Shown: positions 7,158 through 16,377 of the stretch, piece by piece
How the letters are laid out: the number at the start of each line of letters is the position of its first letter
Position numbering within the stretch: the stretch's first letter is position 1
Assembly: GCF_001413925.1 (NCBI RefSeq)
Contig: NZ_LBMJ01000001.1
Location: 310,001 to 374,000 of the forward strand
DNA: 64,000 bases
DNA from: Nonlabens sp. YIK11
Lineage (GTDB): Bacteria; Bacteroidota; Bacteroidia; Flavobacteriales; Flavobacteriaceae
Reading direction: 5' to 3'
Position numbers and translations under genes: made by a program
The notes under the pieces: generated by a model
Databases searched by the model: none
What the model saw: only the letters and a program-made list of their open reading frames with translations
Told to the model about the DNA's origin: nothing

Positions 7158-9572
7158 CTAGAATGAATAATTAAGAGCGAGTATCAAGTTGCGCCCAGCA
7201 GCCGCTATTCCAGAAGAGTACGTTCTATAGCGCTGGTCTGTGATATTTTCTAAGGTGGCAATCGCACTTAAGCTATCCGTAAACTGATATTGCGATCTTA
7301 GGTTGACCGTGTACCATGAAGGAGAAAACGGATTCCCATTGGCATCACTGGCATATAGATAATCCCTATCCTGTTGGTCTGGTGCCAACTCATCAAAATC
7401 AAACTGACCATTGAAAATGGTGAATGCGTCCAGCTTGAATTTGCCTTGATCATAAACCACGTGCGCATCACCAAAAGCTGGTGCCACATGTCTAACGGCA
7501 ACCTCACTGCCATCTTCTTCTTCCTGTTTTCCATCCAGCCAGGTGTAGTGACCGTACAGCTTAAAATAATCAGACAATTTGTAATCGAGACCTAATTCAA
7601 TACCGTAAATTTCAGAGCGTTCTGAATTTTGAATCGCTCGCACTTGGCTTAATTCTCCTTGATACACAATCATGTCCTCACCATTGAGTGTGAAATCTCT
7701 GGGAACCAAAGCATCCTTTAAAATGGTGTAATAGCCAGCTACTTCTACCGTCAAATCATCGCCTATGCGTTTCTTGAGACCTAATTCTGCATTATAGGAA
7801 TATTCAGATTCCAGGTCTGGATTGGGTACGATCACTGTGCCTGGACTAGGATCAAAAATCTTACCTACATCATCAATATTAGGCGCTCTAAAGGCTGTGC
7901 TTAAATTAGCTCGCAATTCTAGGCTAGGATCTGGCAGATAAGTTGCGCCTATGCCGCCGGTTAATGCACCAGTATTGACCATGGCATCATCAAATGGGAA
8001 ATTGAAAAAAGTATTGTCAAAGTCTGCATCCAGCCAGATATGATTATATCGAGCGCCAGATTGTACGGTGAAATTAGAAGCCACTTTCCATTGATAGCTT
8101 ACGTAAGCCGCCAGGGATTGCCAGGTAGAACCGTCTGGATATCTTGTGGCAGCATCTGTCCTTTGTCTGGTCTCAATGTCAAAGACACTACCGGTTGAGC
8201 CGACTTTATTATGAACATATTCTGCACCATAAAACAAGATGTTATCCTCACGATTACGGCGCTCAAAATCCACTGAAGTGCTCCAGGCATCGACTTGTTC
8301 AACATTTTCAAAAAGATCAGGTGATTGAAAACTGCGGGCATTGCGACTCTCATCAAACCTTTGGAATGCCTGAGTAATGATCATTTTATCATACCAGGTA
8401 CCACTACCGCGGTGCTGGGCTTTGGCATTAACCATCAACCACTTTTGAGGCCCATAATACCACTCTGCATTTCTTGGGTTTCCGCTTTCGCGAAAGCGAT
8501 CCAAAGCATCATAGCGGCTATAGTCTGAAGTTGCTGTGTAAATCAATCCTAGATCCAGCTTCCAGTACAGACTAGGTTTATAACTGAATTTTTGCAGCAG
8601 ATTGATCTGGTCATAACCCGTAGGTACCTGCACCTCAGGATCTTTATTTTCTATCACAACATCTTGACCGTTGCGGCGTGCGGCATAACGTTCTCGCAAA
8701 TAGTCATCAGGACCATTGGATCCCATTTTTAAATCATCAAACGAATTGATGCTAATGCTGGTAGCACTTGCAAAATTTGAAGTGCCGTAATTAAAATCTA
8801 CGTGACCTGTCTTTTCATTGTTTGCAGTTGCAAAACGTAAAATGCCGTTTCCTGAAAAGTCAGCAGCGGTTTCAGTATCTGAAAATTGAGGGGACAGCGT
8901 GAAGAAATTCATGACGCCACCTATAGCATCGCTACCATAAACAACACTGCCTGGTCCTAGAATCACCTCAGTCCGCTCCACGCTCAATGGATCTATGGAG
9001 ATGACGTTTTGAAGATTACCACCGCGAAAAATGGCCGTATTCATACGCACACCGTCAACCGTGAGTAGCAATCTGTTGGTAGAAAAGCCTCTTATCAATG
9101 GGCTGCCGCCACCTTGCTGGCTTTTTTGAACATACACCTGACCGGTTTGCTGCAACAAATCTGCACTGGTTTGTGGGTTTTGGAAGACGATTTCTTCCTT
9201 TCTGGTACTCACGACCGATTGTGGTATATCCTGTTGTCGTTGCTGAAATTTTGAAATCGAAAGAACCACGGCATTCATCGCTTCAGACCTTGGCTCTAGT
9301 TTTACCTTGTAGTCATTAGTAGATAGTTTTTCCTTTGTGGTTTTCAACGTCTTGAAGGCGAAGGTTTGAAAGTAGATGCTTTCTGTTTCAGAAAACTTGT
9401 CAAGACTTGCAAAACCATCAATGTTAGTGATGATGGATTTTTGTTTGTCTTTATTATAAATCGCAACACTAGCAATAGGCTCACCAGAGACGGCATCTAA
9501 AACTTGGATTTGCTGTGCGTTGAGCGTTGATGCTGTAACTATAAGAAGAAGCAGGAATGTAAAAATTTTCAC
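7158..9572 (-). CDS. TonB-dependent receptor, haem/haemoglobin-transferrin type
   Basis: 804 residues. A signal peptide of about 19 residues (MKIFTFLLLLIVTASTLNA) is followed by a carboxypeptidase-regulatory-like domain (about 20-95), a plug domain (about 115-225, with SPLIRGFSTNRLLLTVDGVR and GPGSVVYGSDAIGGVMNF) and a C-terminal barrel ending in NLILALNYSF. The plug sequence most resembles the haemoglobin/transferrin/lactoferrin receptor group, so a haem- or iron-related substrate is likely but not shown. The start is a GTG whose last bases overlap the recO stop (GTGA), which indicates translational coupling and fixes the start. An exact palindrome copy (8483-8498) is read as RFRES in a barrel loop. 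Confidence 0.9.
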   Translation of the reverse strand: MKIFTFLLLLIVTASTLNAQQIQVLDAVSGEPIASVAIYNKDKQKSIITNIDGFASLDKFSETESIYFQTFAFKTLKTTKEKLSTNDYKVKLEPRSEAMNAVVLSISKFQQRQQDIPQSVVSTRKEEIVFQNPQTSADLLQQTGQVYVQKSQQGGGSPLIRGFSTNRLLLTVDGVRMNTAIFRGGNLQNVISIDPLSVERTEVILGPGSVVYGSDAIGGVMNFFTLSPQFSDTETAADFSGNGILRFATANNEKTGHVDFNYGTSNFASATSISINSFDDLKMGSNGPDDYLRERYAARRNGQDVVIENKDPEVQVPTGYDQINLLQKFSYKPSLYWKLDLGLIYTATSDYSRYDALDRFRESGNPRNAEWYYGPQKWLMVNAKAQHRGSGTWYDKMIITQAFQRFDESRNARSFQSPDLFENVEQVDAWSTSVDFERRNREDNILFYGAEYVHNKVGSTGSVFDIETRQRTDAATRYPDGSTWQSLAAYVSYQWKVASNFTVQSGARYNHIWLDADFDNTFFNFPFDDAMVNTGALTGGIGATYLPDPSLELRANLSTAFRAPNIDDVGKIFDPSPGTVIVPNPDLESEYSYNAELGLKKRIGDDLTVEVAGYYTILKDALVPRDFTLNGEDMIVYQGELSQVRAIQNSERSEIYGIELGLDYKLSDYFKLYGHYTWLDGKQEEEDGSEVAVRHVAPAFGDAHVVYDQGKFKLDAFTIFNGQFDFDELAPDQQDRDYLYASDANGNPFSPSWYTVNLRSQYQFTDSLSAIATLENITDQRYRTYSSGIAAAGRNLILALNYSF
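8483..8498. repeat. Dispersed palindrome, exact copy (in TonB receptor gene)
   Basis: CGCTTTCGCGAAAGCG; here the gene reads it in a different phase, as RFRES. Confidence 0.95.
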
Positions 9573-10291
9573 GAATCGAAAAGCTGTTTCAAGATGTCTA
9601 ACGAGTTGGGTTTTTTAAAGCTGTGCAGGTGGATTTTAAAGTAATCCAGCACAAGATTAAGAAGCGCCGTACGTTGGTTTCGGTTGATTTTGATGGAATG
9701 GATAGCATCAAAATTTGTACCAATGAACAGCTTGAACAAAGAACTTTCTTCTTCATTTAAATGATGCGGTTGCATTCCATGATTGTCAAAGCTGCCGTCC
9801 AGCACATTAAAGTATGGGAAATCCATAGTCGATCGATCCATTCCAAATCCCATTAACTCGCTCATATCCAGCAAGGTTTTGATGGTAAAGTTGGCCACAT
9901 GATCTGTCTGATCCAGATATTCAAAAATGGTACTTAAATAATCAAACAACTGCTCATCTGGCTGTTGCTCCGTCAACAATTGTGAGAGTACTTCTCCAAA
10001 AAAAAGAGCCACACAACTTTTTGCCACATCAACCGGGATATTCACGTAAGTATATGCGGTTGAAGCTTCCTTGATATATTCCAAAGTTCCTTTTCCTTTA
10101 TGTTGCGTCTGGATCTCCAATTGCGTCAATGGCTGAAACAGAGAAACTCGCAGCTTTCCCTTACGGGATTTACAAATTCCCTTAAGCATATAGCTTTGGG
10201 TTCCTAGCTTCTTGGTATAGATTCTCGCGATAAGATCTGCCTCACCATATTTGATGGTTGATAGTACAATAGCCGGTGTGCGAACGATCAT
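9569..10291 (-). CDS. recO: DNA repair protein RecO
   Basis: 240 residues. RecO acts with RecR to load RecA on SSB-coated gaps. The N-terminal OB fold (about 1-80) has TPAIVLSTIKYGEADLIARI and the basic LKGICKSRKGKLR segment; an alpha-helical C-terminal domain follows. The zinc-binding cysteines present in some RecO proteins are not seen. Its ATG directly abuts the porZ stop codon and its TGA overlaps the TonB receptor GTG, so porZ, recO and the receptor form one translationally coupled unit. Confidence 0.93.
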   Translation of the reverse strand: MIVRTPAIVLSTIKYGEADLIARIYTKKLGTQSYMLKGICKSRKGKLRVSLFQPLTQLEIQTQHKGKGTLEYIKEASTAYTYVNIPVDVAKSCVALFFGEVLSQLLTEQQPDEQLFDYLSTIFEYLDQTDHVANFTIKTLLDMSELMGFGMDRSTMDFPYFNVLDGSFDNHGMQPHHLNEEESSLFKLFIGTNFDAIHSIKINRNQRTALLNLVLDYFKIHLHSFKKPNSLDILKQLFDS

Positions 10292-12571
10292 CTAGCGAAT
10301 AATCATGATTTTGGAAACCGTAGTTTCCACATTATCATCAGTAGAAATGAGCAGCATATATACTCCAGAAGCAACGCGGTTGCCGTTAAAGCTCGTGGTG
10401 TCCCACTGGACACTACCACCTTGCGATACGACTTCAAAAACGAGATTACCTTCAATATCAGTGATCTTGATGCGTGCACGATCAGTAAGTCCATCTATGG
10501 TAACATTGCCATCAAAACCAGGTTTTACAGGATTGGGAAATGCAAAGACATTTTCGAGATCCTCTGCCGGTTGGCTGGTGCGATCACCTTGAAAGGCTAC
10601 AATACCATTATCTGTTGCAAAATAGACGCGGCCAGTAGTATTATCAATAGCAATATCGTTTACGCCATTGGAAGGTAGCGGTGAATTATCCTTAGTAAAT
10701 TGAAAGATAGTTTCCTGGCCTGATGGTGAGAATAAAAATGCTCCAGAGCTTGCAGTCGCAACCCATTTTCTATTATTTCCATCCACCTCAATATCTAGAA
10801 TGGCTTCATCCTTGAGCAATTCTCGTGGGATTCCGTTTTGATCCTCAATGATTATGGGTCTCGCATCTGGTGGGTTCTCAGACAGTATGCTATTAGCATT
10901 AAAGAGTACACGCAATCCTCGATTGCTACCTATCCACAATTGCTCGTTTAAATCTAGAGTCACCTCGCTCACATAATTGCTCACAAGATTGCCTTCTTGA
11001 ATATCTTCTCTAAGGTCACCAAATTTATTCTCTGCAGGATCAAAAGCAATAACACCAAAATCTACCGTACCGAATATGATGTTCCCTGCATTAGTAATTG
11101 CCATTTTTGTCGCACCACCAGTTTCACTAATTGTAGGAACAAATTGAGAAACGTCGATGGCTGTCCATTGACCTGTTGGAGAACGACGGTTGAGTGTCTC
11201 GTCCACTAGACTTGCAAGAACCCAAAGATTACCTTCTCTATCAAATCTGCTATCTGGAATACGTACAAAGTCGGTCGCTGGTGGCAATATGCTGGTCAAA
11301 GAACTGTTGTTAACTCCATACAATGTTTCTGCCATGCCGTCCACAAATTCCAACACACCGTTGTGCATGCTGTTGATATATACTTCAGCTTGAATTTCTG
11401 GATGGATCGTGATGCTGGAAATACTATTGATGTTAAGTACCTCATCAAAGGTGAAATTGGTCCATTCTTCTTCTACTAATCTACTAACACCAAACTGCTC
11501 TAACGGGAATGGGTTAAAAAACAAATCATAGTCGCCATAACCTACCCATAACGTATTAGGCGCTGTGGTAAGTGAAAAAGCGCGATTGCGTGATGGTCCA
11601 TCTGCCACAATAAACTCGGCAGTAGAGAAATCTTTACGGTCCAGTCGTACCAATCCATTTGAGGTCGTTCCTATGTATATATTATCTCCATTAGAATCTC
11701 CTGCGGTAAAGACATAGGCCTCACCATTAATATCTCTAACGTCATTTAGTAGGTTCTCGTTGTCATCAATGATCTGTAAAAAATTAGATCCAGTCACGGT
11801 GAGCTGGTTATTTGTCACTGTCGCGTCAACACTGCGTGATGGAAAACGGTATCCTGTAGAAACAAAAGAAGTCGCGGCAAACCTGAATAAAAAACCTGCC
11901 GTGTCAACGGCATAAATCTGAGAATCCAGCGCTACAACCTCATCATAGGAACCCATATTGGTTTGGGACCAATTGGTAAAGTCAATCAAAAAAGGGTCTG
12001 AAATATCAGCGCGACGTATGCCGTCACCAGTACTTGCTGCATATAGAAACCCATCAAATATTTCAATGGACTTAATACGCAATTGGGCGCCATTGTCACC
12101 TATGAAATAGGTGTCATTAAATTCCAATCGATCTAGATCGTAAATAGCGATGCCAAAATCTGTAGCGATATACAGCAACTGGTCATTTGCCTTAAATTCA
12201 TTGATGCGTTTACGGTCAGGATTGATGACCTGTTTATCTCTTATCGCCACTATATCCAGAACGACATCGTCTTGTACGATTTGCAATAAACCATCTTCAT
12301 ACCCTATGACCAATTGGTCATCGCTTTCTCGATAATAAATTTGCGAAATAGGGTCTCCACTCAAGCCATTTACCGTTGTGATCGTGGTGAACGTGCGAGA
12401 AAGGATATCATAAACGAAAACCGCATTCTCACTCGCCGCATAAATACGTTCATCCGTTTGCTCAACATCTATGATGCGAGTAAAGGAGAAAAGTCCCGTC
12501 CATTGACTGCTAAAATCCTGTGAAGAAGCAAGGCTGGTAAACAGTAATAAAAACAGTAATCTAATTTTCAT
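10292..12571 (-). CDS. porZ: Type IX secretion protein PorZ-like, beta-propeller with sorting domain
   Basis: About 759 residues from the chosen ATG at 12571 (MKIRLLFLLLFTSLASS, a clean signal peptide); a longer frame from 12586 adds MRYKI in front of the signal and is less likely. The body consists of repeated beta-propeller blades of the two-component-regulator propeller kind (for example GYEDGLLQI, ATDFGIAIYD, GSNRGLRVLF, ATDNGIVAF). The last ~80 residues are a type A sorting domain (FPNPVKPGF...GVYMLLISTDD...KIMIIR). In Porphyromonas, PorZ is a surface component that delivers A-LPS to the type IX attachment complex. The recO neighbour is, from memory, usual for Bacteroidota porZ. First gene of the leftward operon. 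Confidence 0.8.
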   Translation of the reverse strand: MKIRLLFLLLFTSLASSQDFSSQWTGLFSFTRIIDVEQTDERIYAASENAVFVYDILSRTFTTITTVNGLSGDPISQIYYRESDDQLVIGYEDGLLQIVQDDVVLDIVAIRDKQVINPDRKRINEFKANDQLLYIATDFGIAIYDLDRLEFNDTYFIGDNGAQLRIKSIEIFDGFLYAASTGDGIRRADISDPFLIDFTNWSQTNMGSYDEVVALDSQIYAVDTAGFLFRFAATSFVSTGYRFPSRSVDATVTNNQLTVTGSNFLQIIDDNENLLNDVRDINGEAYVFTAGDSNGDNIYIGTTSNGLVRLDRKDFSTAEFIVADGPSRNRAFSLTTAPNTLWVGYGDYDLFFNPFPLEQFGVSRLVEEEWTNFTFDEVLNINSISSITIHPEIQAEVYINSMHNGVLEFVDGMAETLYGVNNSSLTSILPPATDFVRIPDSRFDREGNLWVLASLVDETLNRRSPTGQWTAIDVSQFVPTISETGGATKMAITNAGNIIFGTVDFGVIAFDPAENKFGDLREDIQEGNLVSNYVSEVTLDLNEQLWIGSNRGLRVLFNANSILSENPPDARPIIIEDQNGIPRELLKDEAILDIEVDGNNRKWVATASSGAFLFSPSGQETIFQFTKDNSPLPSNGVNDIAIDNTTGRVYFATDNGIVAFQGDRTSQPAEDLENVFAFPNPVKPGFDGNVTIDGLTDRARIKITDIEGNLVFEVVSQGGSVQWDTTSFNGNRVASGVYMLLISTDDNVETTVSKIMIIR

Positions 12572-12643
12572 GATCTTATAACGCATAATTACTGGACATC
12601 TGATAGGACGACAAAAATAGGTCGAATTTATTAGGACATAAAA

Positions 12644-12667
12644 AACCTCTGAAATTCTCCAGAGGTT
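12644..12667 (-). terminator. Orphan minus-strand terminator
   Basis: Stem AACCTCTG / CAGAGGTT with an 8-nt loop. On the minus strand it is followed by TTTTTT, but no minus-strand gene now ends here: the flanking genes diverge. Its stem resembles the gdhA terminator at 14741-14763, on the far side of the two-gene cassette. Confidence 0.65.
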
Positions 12668-12845
12668 ATGCTAATTCTCAAATTATATATTTCATTTACA
12701 ACAAACGTTTGCTTTCATAATCTATGGTGATTAATTGAAAAATAATTTGTCAATCCGTATTAAGCTGAATCCTGTGGATTTTATAAAATAAATGATCACC
12801 AACAGTTCGAACTCAATTACAAATAGTAATATTATATTCGTTACA

Positions 12846-13592
12846 ATGATAAACAATCAAAAGATAGTTGTGGTGCTTCCTGCTTACAACGCAGAAAAGA
12901 CACTTGAAAAAACATTCAACGAAATTCCATTTGACATTGTTGATGAGGTCATATTAGTGGATGATCATAGTACTGATAGAACGACTGACTTTGCTAGAAA
13001 ATTAGGAATTAAAAATATACTAAGACACAAGCAGAATAAAGGATATGGTGCTAATCAAAAGAGTTGTTACAATGCCGCTTTAGAACTAAACGCTGACATC
13101 GTTATAATGCTGCACCCAGATTACCAATATACACCTAAGCTTATTCACTCAATGGCTTTTCTTATAGCAAATGACGTTTATAAAGTAGTATTAGGATCGA
13201 GGATTTTAGGGAATGGTGCTCTCAATGGCGGTATGCCTTTGTATAAATATGTCGCAAATCGATGGTTAACTCTATTTCAAAATATTTTGATGAATCAAAA
13301 ACTTGCCGAATACCACACTGGTTATCGTGCCTTTTCAAAAAGTATTTTACAAAAAATAAATTTCGATAAAAATTCTGATGATTTTATTTTTGATAATCAG
13401 TTGTTAGCACAAATTTGCATGATGAATTATGAAATAGCCGAAATAACTTGTCCAACAAAATATTTTGAAGAAGCATCTTCAATTAATTTTTCGAGAAGCG
13501 TCAAGTATGGAATAGGTGTAATTGAAGTATCTATAAGGTACTTTTTACACCGTAATTTTAAAGTAAAATCATTAATTTTTTTAAATGATTAA
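12846..13592 (+). CDS. Family 2 glycosyltransferase (polyprenyl-phosphate sugar synthase type)
   Basis: 248 residues from ATG 12846 (MINNQKIVVVLPAYNAEKTL); an upstream ATG at 12792 would add 18 Asn/Ser-rich residues and is less likely. GT-A fold markers: VVLPAYNAEKTL, the DDHSTD nucleotide-binding aspartates, NKGYGANQKS and HPDYQYTP in place of the usual DxD region. This pattern matches DPM1/undecaprenyl-phosphate-sugar synthase-like GT2 enzymes. No C-terminal membrane helix pair is obvious. Its end overlaps the next gene, a polytopic membrane protein, by 8 nt, suggesting a pair in which this enzyme makes a lipid-linked sugar for the partner. Visibly more AT-rich than its neighbours. Confidence 0.85.
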   Translation: MINNQKIVVVLPAYNAEKTLEKTFNEIPFDIVDEVILVDDHSTDRTTDFARKLGIKNILRHKQNKGYGANQKSCYNAALELNADIVIMLHPDYQYTPKLIHSMAFLIANDVYKVVLGSRILGNGALNGGMPLYKYVANRWLTLFQNILMNQKLAEYHTGYRAFSKSILQKINFDKNSDDFIFDNQLLAQICMMNYEIAEITCPTKYFEEASSINFSRSVKYGIGVIEVSIRYFLHRNFKVKSLIFLND

Positions 13593-14718
13593 ATACTTAT
13601 CATTTGCTGTATTAATCTTTATCAATTGCCTTTTCTGTTATAAATATTCTGAAAGATATACTGATCAATACGAACTCCTAACTTTATTTTATTTGATAGG
13701 TCAAATTACGTTCATTGTTTTCATAAACAAAATTACGACCTTTAAAAAGTGTCAAAGCATTGTTATCAATACATTGATCATTATTCCGTTTTTTCTAGCT
13801 CTATTGAGTTATGTGTACATTTCTCCTGAGCAATTAAATGTTGATAGATGGAGTGTGATTAATTCCTTTTTAACAAACTTGTTAAATGGAAGATATCCAT
13901 ATAGTGCCATATCACACGTAGGAAATCCTCCTGGGCCAATGCCTATTTATTTTCTTATCGCGTTACCATTCGATTTTTTCAAAGCCTACAGCCTATTAAG
14001 TGCTTTAGGATTCATGGCCTTAGGGATTTTTTACAAACGTTTCTACTGTGAGACCTATAATTCAAGTTTTTTAATCTTAACTGTTATTTCCATCTTTATG
14101 CTATGGGAAATATTCTCATTGAGTAATATCATTAGTTTTTCAGTATTAGTAGCGATAGCTCTACTATATTTTGAAAAATCGATAATGAAACCTGAGAAGA
14201 GAATGATTCTGATTGTTGTAGCTCTAGGTCTATTACTATCAACACGCAGTGTTTATTCCTTAGCTTACATTGTATTCTTTTTATCCTTAATAAAGACTTC
14301 AAGTATGACGTTTTTGAAAGCTTCATTTCTTGCAACAATGATTCTCGCAGTATTTACACTTACGTTTTTGCCTTTTATAATTTTCTTCCCCAATGAGTTT
14401 TATGAAATAAATCCGTTTATAATTCAATCCTCATTTTTACTTCCTGCGCACTTTGTGCCTATCCTTTTTATAATTGCGATAGGATTTGGAATTTTCGCTA
14501 AAAATTTGTCAGAAAGATTTATCTACACTGGCTTCACTTTATTTCTTTCTATATTTTTTTACTCTGGTTACATGGTGACCCAGCATGGTTTTAATAATGC
14601 AATTTTTGAGAGTAAAATAGATGTCTCCTATTTTTTATTCTGTGTCCCCTTCCTATTTATTGGAGTTCTTGAGCATACAAAACAGAATTCATTACTTACT
14701 ACCACTTCTGATTCATGA
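13585..14718 (+). CDS. Polytopic membrane protein, probable GT-C-type glycosyltransferase
   Basis: 377 residues with about ten hydrophobic helices (from 3-18 through about 345-363). The largest non-membrane loop follows the third helix and has NVDRWSVINSF, NGRYPY and GNPPGPMPIYF, resembling the first periplasmic loop of GT-C integral membrane glycosyltransferases, where acidic/basic residues act in sugar transfer. The family is not recognised with certainty. It is translationally coupled to the GT2 gene (8-nt overlap). Strongly AT-rich, like its partner, and different from the surrounding housekeeping genes, which suggests acquisition by transfer. Confidence 0.6.
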   Translation: MIKYLSFAVLIFINCLFCYKYSERYTDQYELLTLFYLIGQITFIVFINKITTFKKCQSIVINTLIIIPFFLALLSYVYISPEQLNVDRWSVINSFLTNLLNGRYPYSAISHVGNPPGPMPIYFLIALPFDFFKAYSLLSALGFMALGIFYKRFYCETYNSSFLILTVISIFMLWEIFSLSNIISFSVLVAIALLYFEKSIMKPEKRMILIVVALGLLLSTRSVYSLAYIVFFLSLIKTSSMTFLKASFLATMILAVFTLTFLPFIIFFPNEFYEINPFIIQSSFLLPAHFVPILFIIAIGFGIFAKNLSERFIYTGFTLFLSIFFYSGYMVTQHGFNNAIFESKIDVSYFLFCVPFLFIGVLEHTKQNSLLTTTSDS

Positions 14719-14740
14719 GTGATTTTCAATATAACAAAAG

Positions 14741-14763
14741 CCTCTGAAATGATCAGAGGCTTT
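14741..14763. terminator. Bidirectional terminator between the glycosyltransferase pair and gdhA
   Basis: AAAGCCTCTGA / TCAGAGGCTTT hairpin with T-rich tracts on both sides; serves the rightward membrane-protein gene and the leftward gdhA. Confidence 0.85.
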
Positions 14764-14774
14764 TAGTTTTATGA

Positions 14775-14790
14775 CGCTTTCGCGAAAGCG
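14775..14790. repeat. Dispersed palindrome, exact copy (intergenic)
   Basis: CGCTTTCGCGAAAGCG, 23 nt beyond the gdhA stop codon, between it and the shared terminator. Confidence 0.95.
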
Positions 14791-14813
14791 AACTCTTTAT
14801 AATCAGAATGCTA

Positions 14814-16157
14814 CTATACGATTCCTTGAGCTAACATTGCGTCTGCAACCTTTACGAAGCCAGCGATGTTTGCGCCTTTTACATAATCTGTAAAACCGTC
14901 CTCGTCAGTTCCATATTTTACACATGCCTCGTGAATGTCGTTCATGATGCTGTGTAGTCTGTTGTCAACCTCTTCGGCAGTCCAGCTGTATCTCAAAGAG
15001 TTTTGGGACATCTCTAGTCCAGAGGTTGCCACACCACCAGCGTTACTGGCTTTTCCTGGGCTAAATAGGATTTTCTTATCAAGGAAGTGCTCGATAGCGT
15101 CTGGCGTACAAGGCATGTTAGCGCCTTCACCTACACACATACATCCATTTTCAACAAGGGTTTTTGCCTCGTCACCATTCAACTCGTTTTGAGTGGCACA
15201 TGGTAAGGCGATATCACACTTGATAGACCATGGTCTTGCATCTTCATGGAATTTTGCGTCTGGATATTTATCTAGATATTCCTTGATGCGACCACGCTTC
15301 TCGTTCTTGATGTACATGACGTGAGCTAACTTCTCTCCATCGATTCCAGTCTCGTCGTGGATAAATCCATCAGAGTCTGACATGGTGACTACTTTACCAC
15401 CCAATTGTATGATCTTTTCTGCAGCGTATTGCGCCACGTTTCCTGATCCAGAAATGACGACGGTCTTGCCCTCGATTTTTTCGTTTCTGGTCTTTAACAT
15501 GTTTTCTGCAAAGTACACGTTACCGTAACCGGTAGCCTCTGGTCGTATTAATGAACCACCGTATGATCTTCCCTTACCGGTAAGAATTCCAGTGAATTCA
15601 TTTCTGATTTTTTTGTATTGGCCAAAAAGGTATCCTATCTCGCGACCACCTACACCTATATCTCCGGCTGGAACATCAGTATCAGCACCTATCACGCGTT
15701 GCAGTTCTGTCATAAAGGACTGGCAAAAACGCATCACCTCACGGTCAGACTTCCCTTTAGGATTAAAGTCAGATCCACCTTTACCGCCGCCCATAGGTAG
15801 CGTTGTCAAACTGTTCTTAAACGTTTGCTCAAAGGCAAGAAATTTAAGAATGCTCAAGTTTACCGATGGGTGAAAACGCAAACCACCTTTATAAGGACCT
15901 ATTGCGCTGTTCATCTGGATGCGGTAACCACGGTTTACCTGCACCTCGTTATTATCATCTGTCCATGGCACTCTAAACATGGTCACGCGCTCAGGCTCTG
16001 CCATGCGCTCCAGTAACTTGTCTGCACCATATTCTGGATTTTCTTCAATAAAAGGAATGACAACCTCAGCCACCTCAGTGACGGCTTGAATAAATTCAGG
16101 CTCGTTGGGATTCCTTTTTTCTACTAAATCGATAAAATCTTGGATGTTTTTTTCCAT
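14814..16157 (-). CDS. gdhA: Glutamate dehydrogenase
   Basis: 447 residues, the usual length of hexameric bacterial GdhA. It interconverts 2-oxoglutarate plus ammonia and glutamate with NAD(P)H; the NADP preference is inferred from the subfamily. The catalytic lysine is K126 in PMGGGKGGSDF; PAGDIGVGGREIGY follows with the catalytic Asp, and the Rossmann motif is GSGNVAQYA. Monocistronic, with its own terminator. The upstream region has a TATCTTTG -7 box on the minus strand (16202-16209), and just downstream of it a sequence TTAACGAAAACGTTT that also occurs before the IPExxxVDY-type gene-pyk operon, a candidate regulator site. Confidence 0.96.
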   Translation of the reverse strand: MEKNIQDFIDLVEKRNPNEPEFIQAVTEVAEVVIPFIEENPEYGADKLLERMAEPERVTMFRVPWTDDNNEVQVNRGYRIQMNSAIGPYKGGLRFHPSVNLSILKFLAFEQTFKNSLTTLPMGGGKGGSDFNPKGKSDREVMRFCQSFMTELQRVIGADTDVPAGDIGVGGREIGYLFGQYKKIRNEFTGILTGKGRSYGGSLIRPEATGYGNVYFAENMLKTRNEKIEGKTVVISGSGNVAQYAAEKIIQLGGKVVTMSDSDGFIHDETGIDGEKLAHVMYIKNEKRGRIKEYLDKYPDAKFHEDARPWSIKCDIALPCATQNELNGDEAKTLVENGCMCVGEGANMPCTPDAIEHFLDKKILFSPGKASNAGGVATSGLEMSQNSLRYSWTAEEVDNRLHSIMNDIHEACVKYGTDEDGFTDYVKGANIAGFVKVADAMLAQGIV

Positions 16158-16181
16158 TATTTATAAAATAAGCGTTTCAAA

Positions 16182-16196
16182 AAACGTTTTCGTTAA
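16182..16196 (-). promoter_or_regulatory. Candidate operator shared with the pyk operon
   Basis: The minus strand reads TTAACGAAAACGTTT, identical to 32892-32906 upstream of the 32979 gene-pyk pair. The AAACGTTT core is palindromic, like sites bound by LacI/GalR-family regulators. It lies between the gdhA -7 box and its start codon, where binding would block transcription. The regulator is not known. Confidence 0.4.
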
Positions 16197-16201
16197 AGCT
16201 G

Positions 16202-16209
16202 CAAAGATA
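16202..16209 (-). promoter_or_regulatory. gdhA promoter -7 element
   Basis: TATCTTTG on the minus strand fits the Bacteroidota TAnnTTTG consensus, 44 nt before the gdhA ATG. No TTG is found at the expected -33 distance. Confidence 0.45.
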
Positions 16210-16346
16210 AAATTATCCAATTCACTTAACTTTTAATTACCATTATTTTAAGCATGCCCACATCGCGATAATTTATAGGTGTATTTTGTGTGTAGACTAA
16301 ATCTGATATTCCTGCGTTTCATCGTAGGGCAAGAAATGTAATTTGT

Positions 16347-16354
16347 TATATTTG
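16347..16354 (+). promoter_or_regulatory. Promoter -7 element for the 16378 gene
   Basis: TATATTTG fits TAnnTTTG and lies 23 nt before the ATG at 16378; no clear -33 TTG. Confidence 0.4.
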
Positions 16355-16377
16355 GCGCTGCATCAAACAATTAATCG

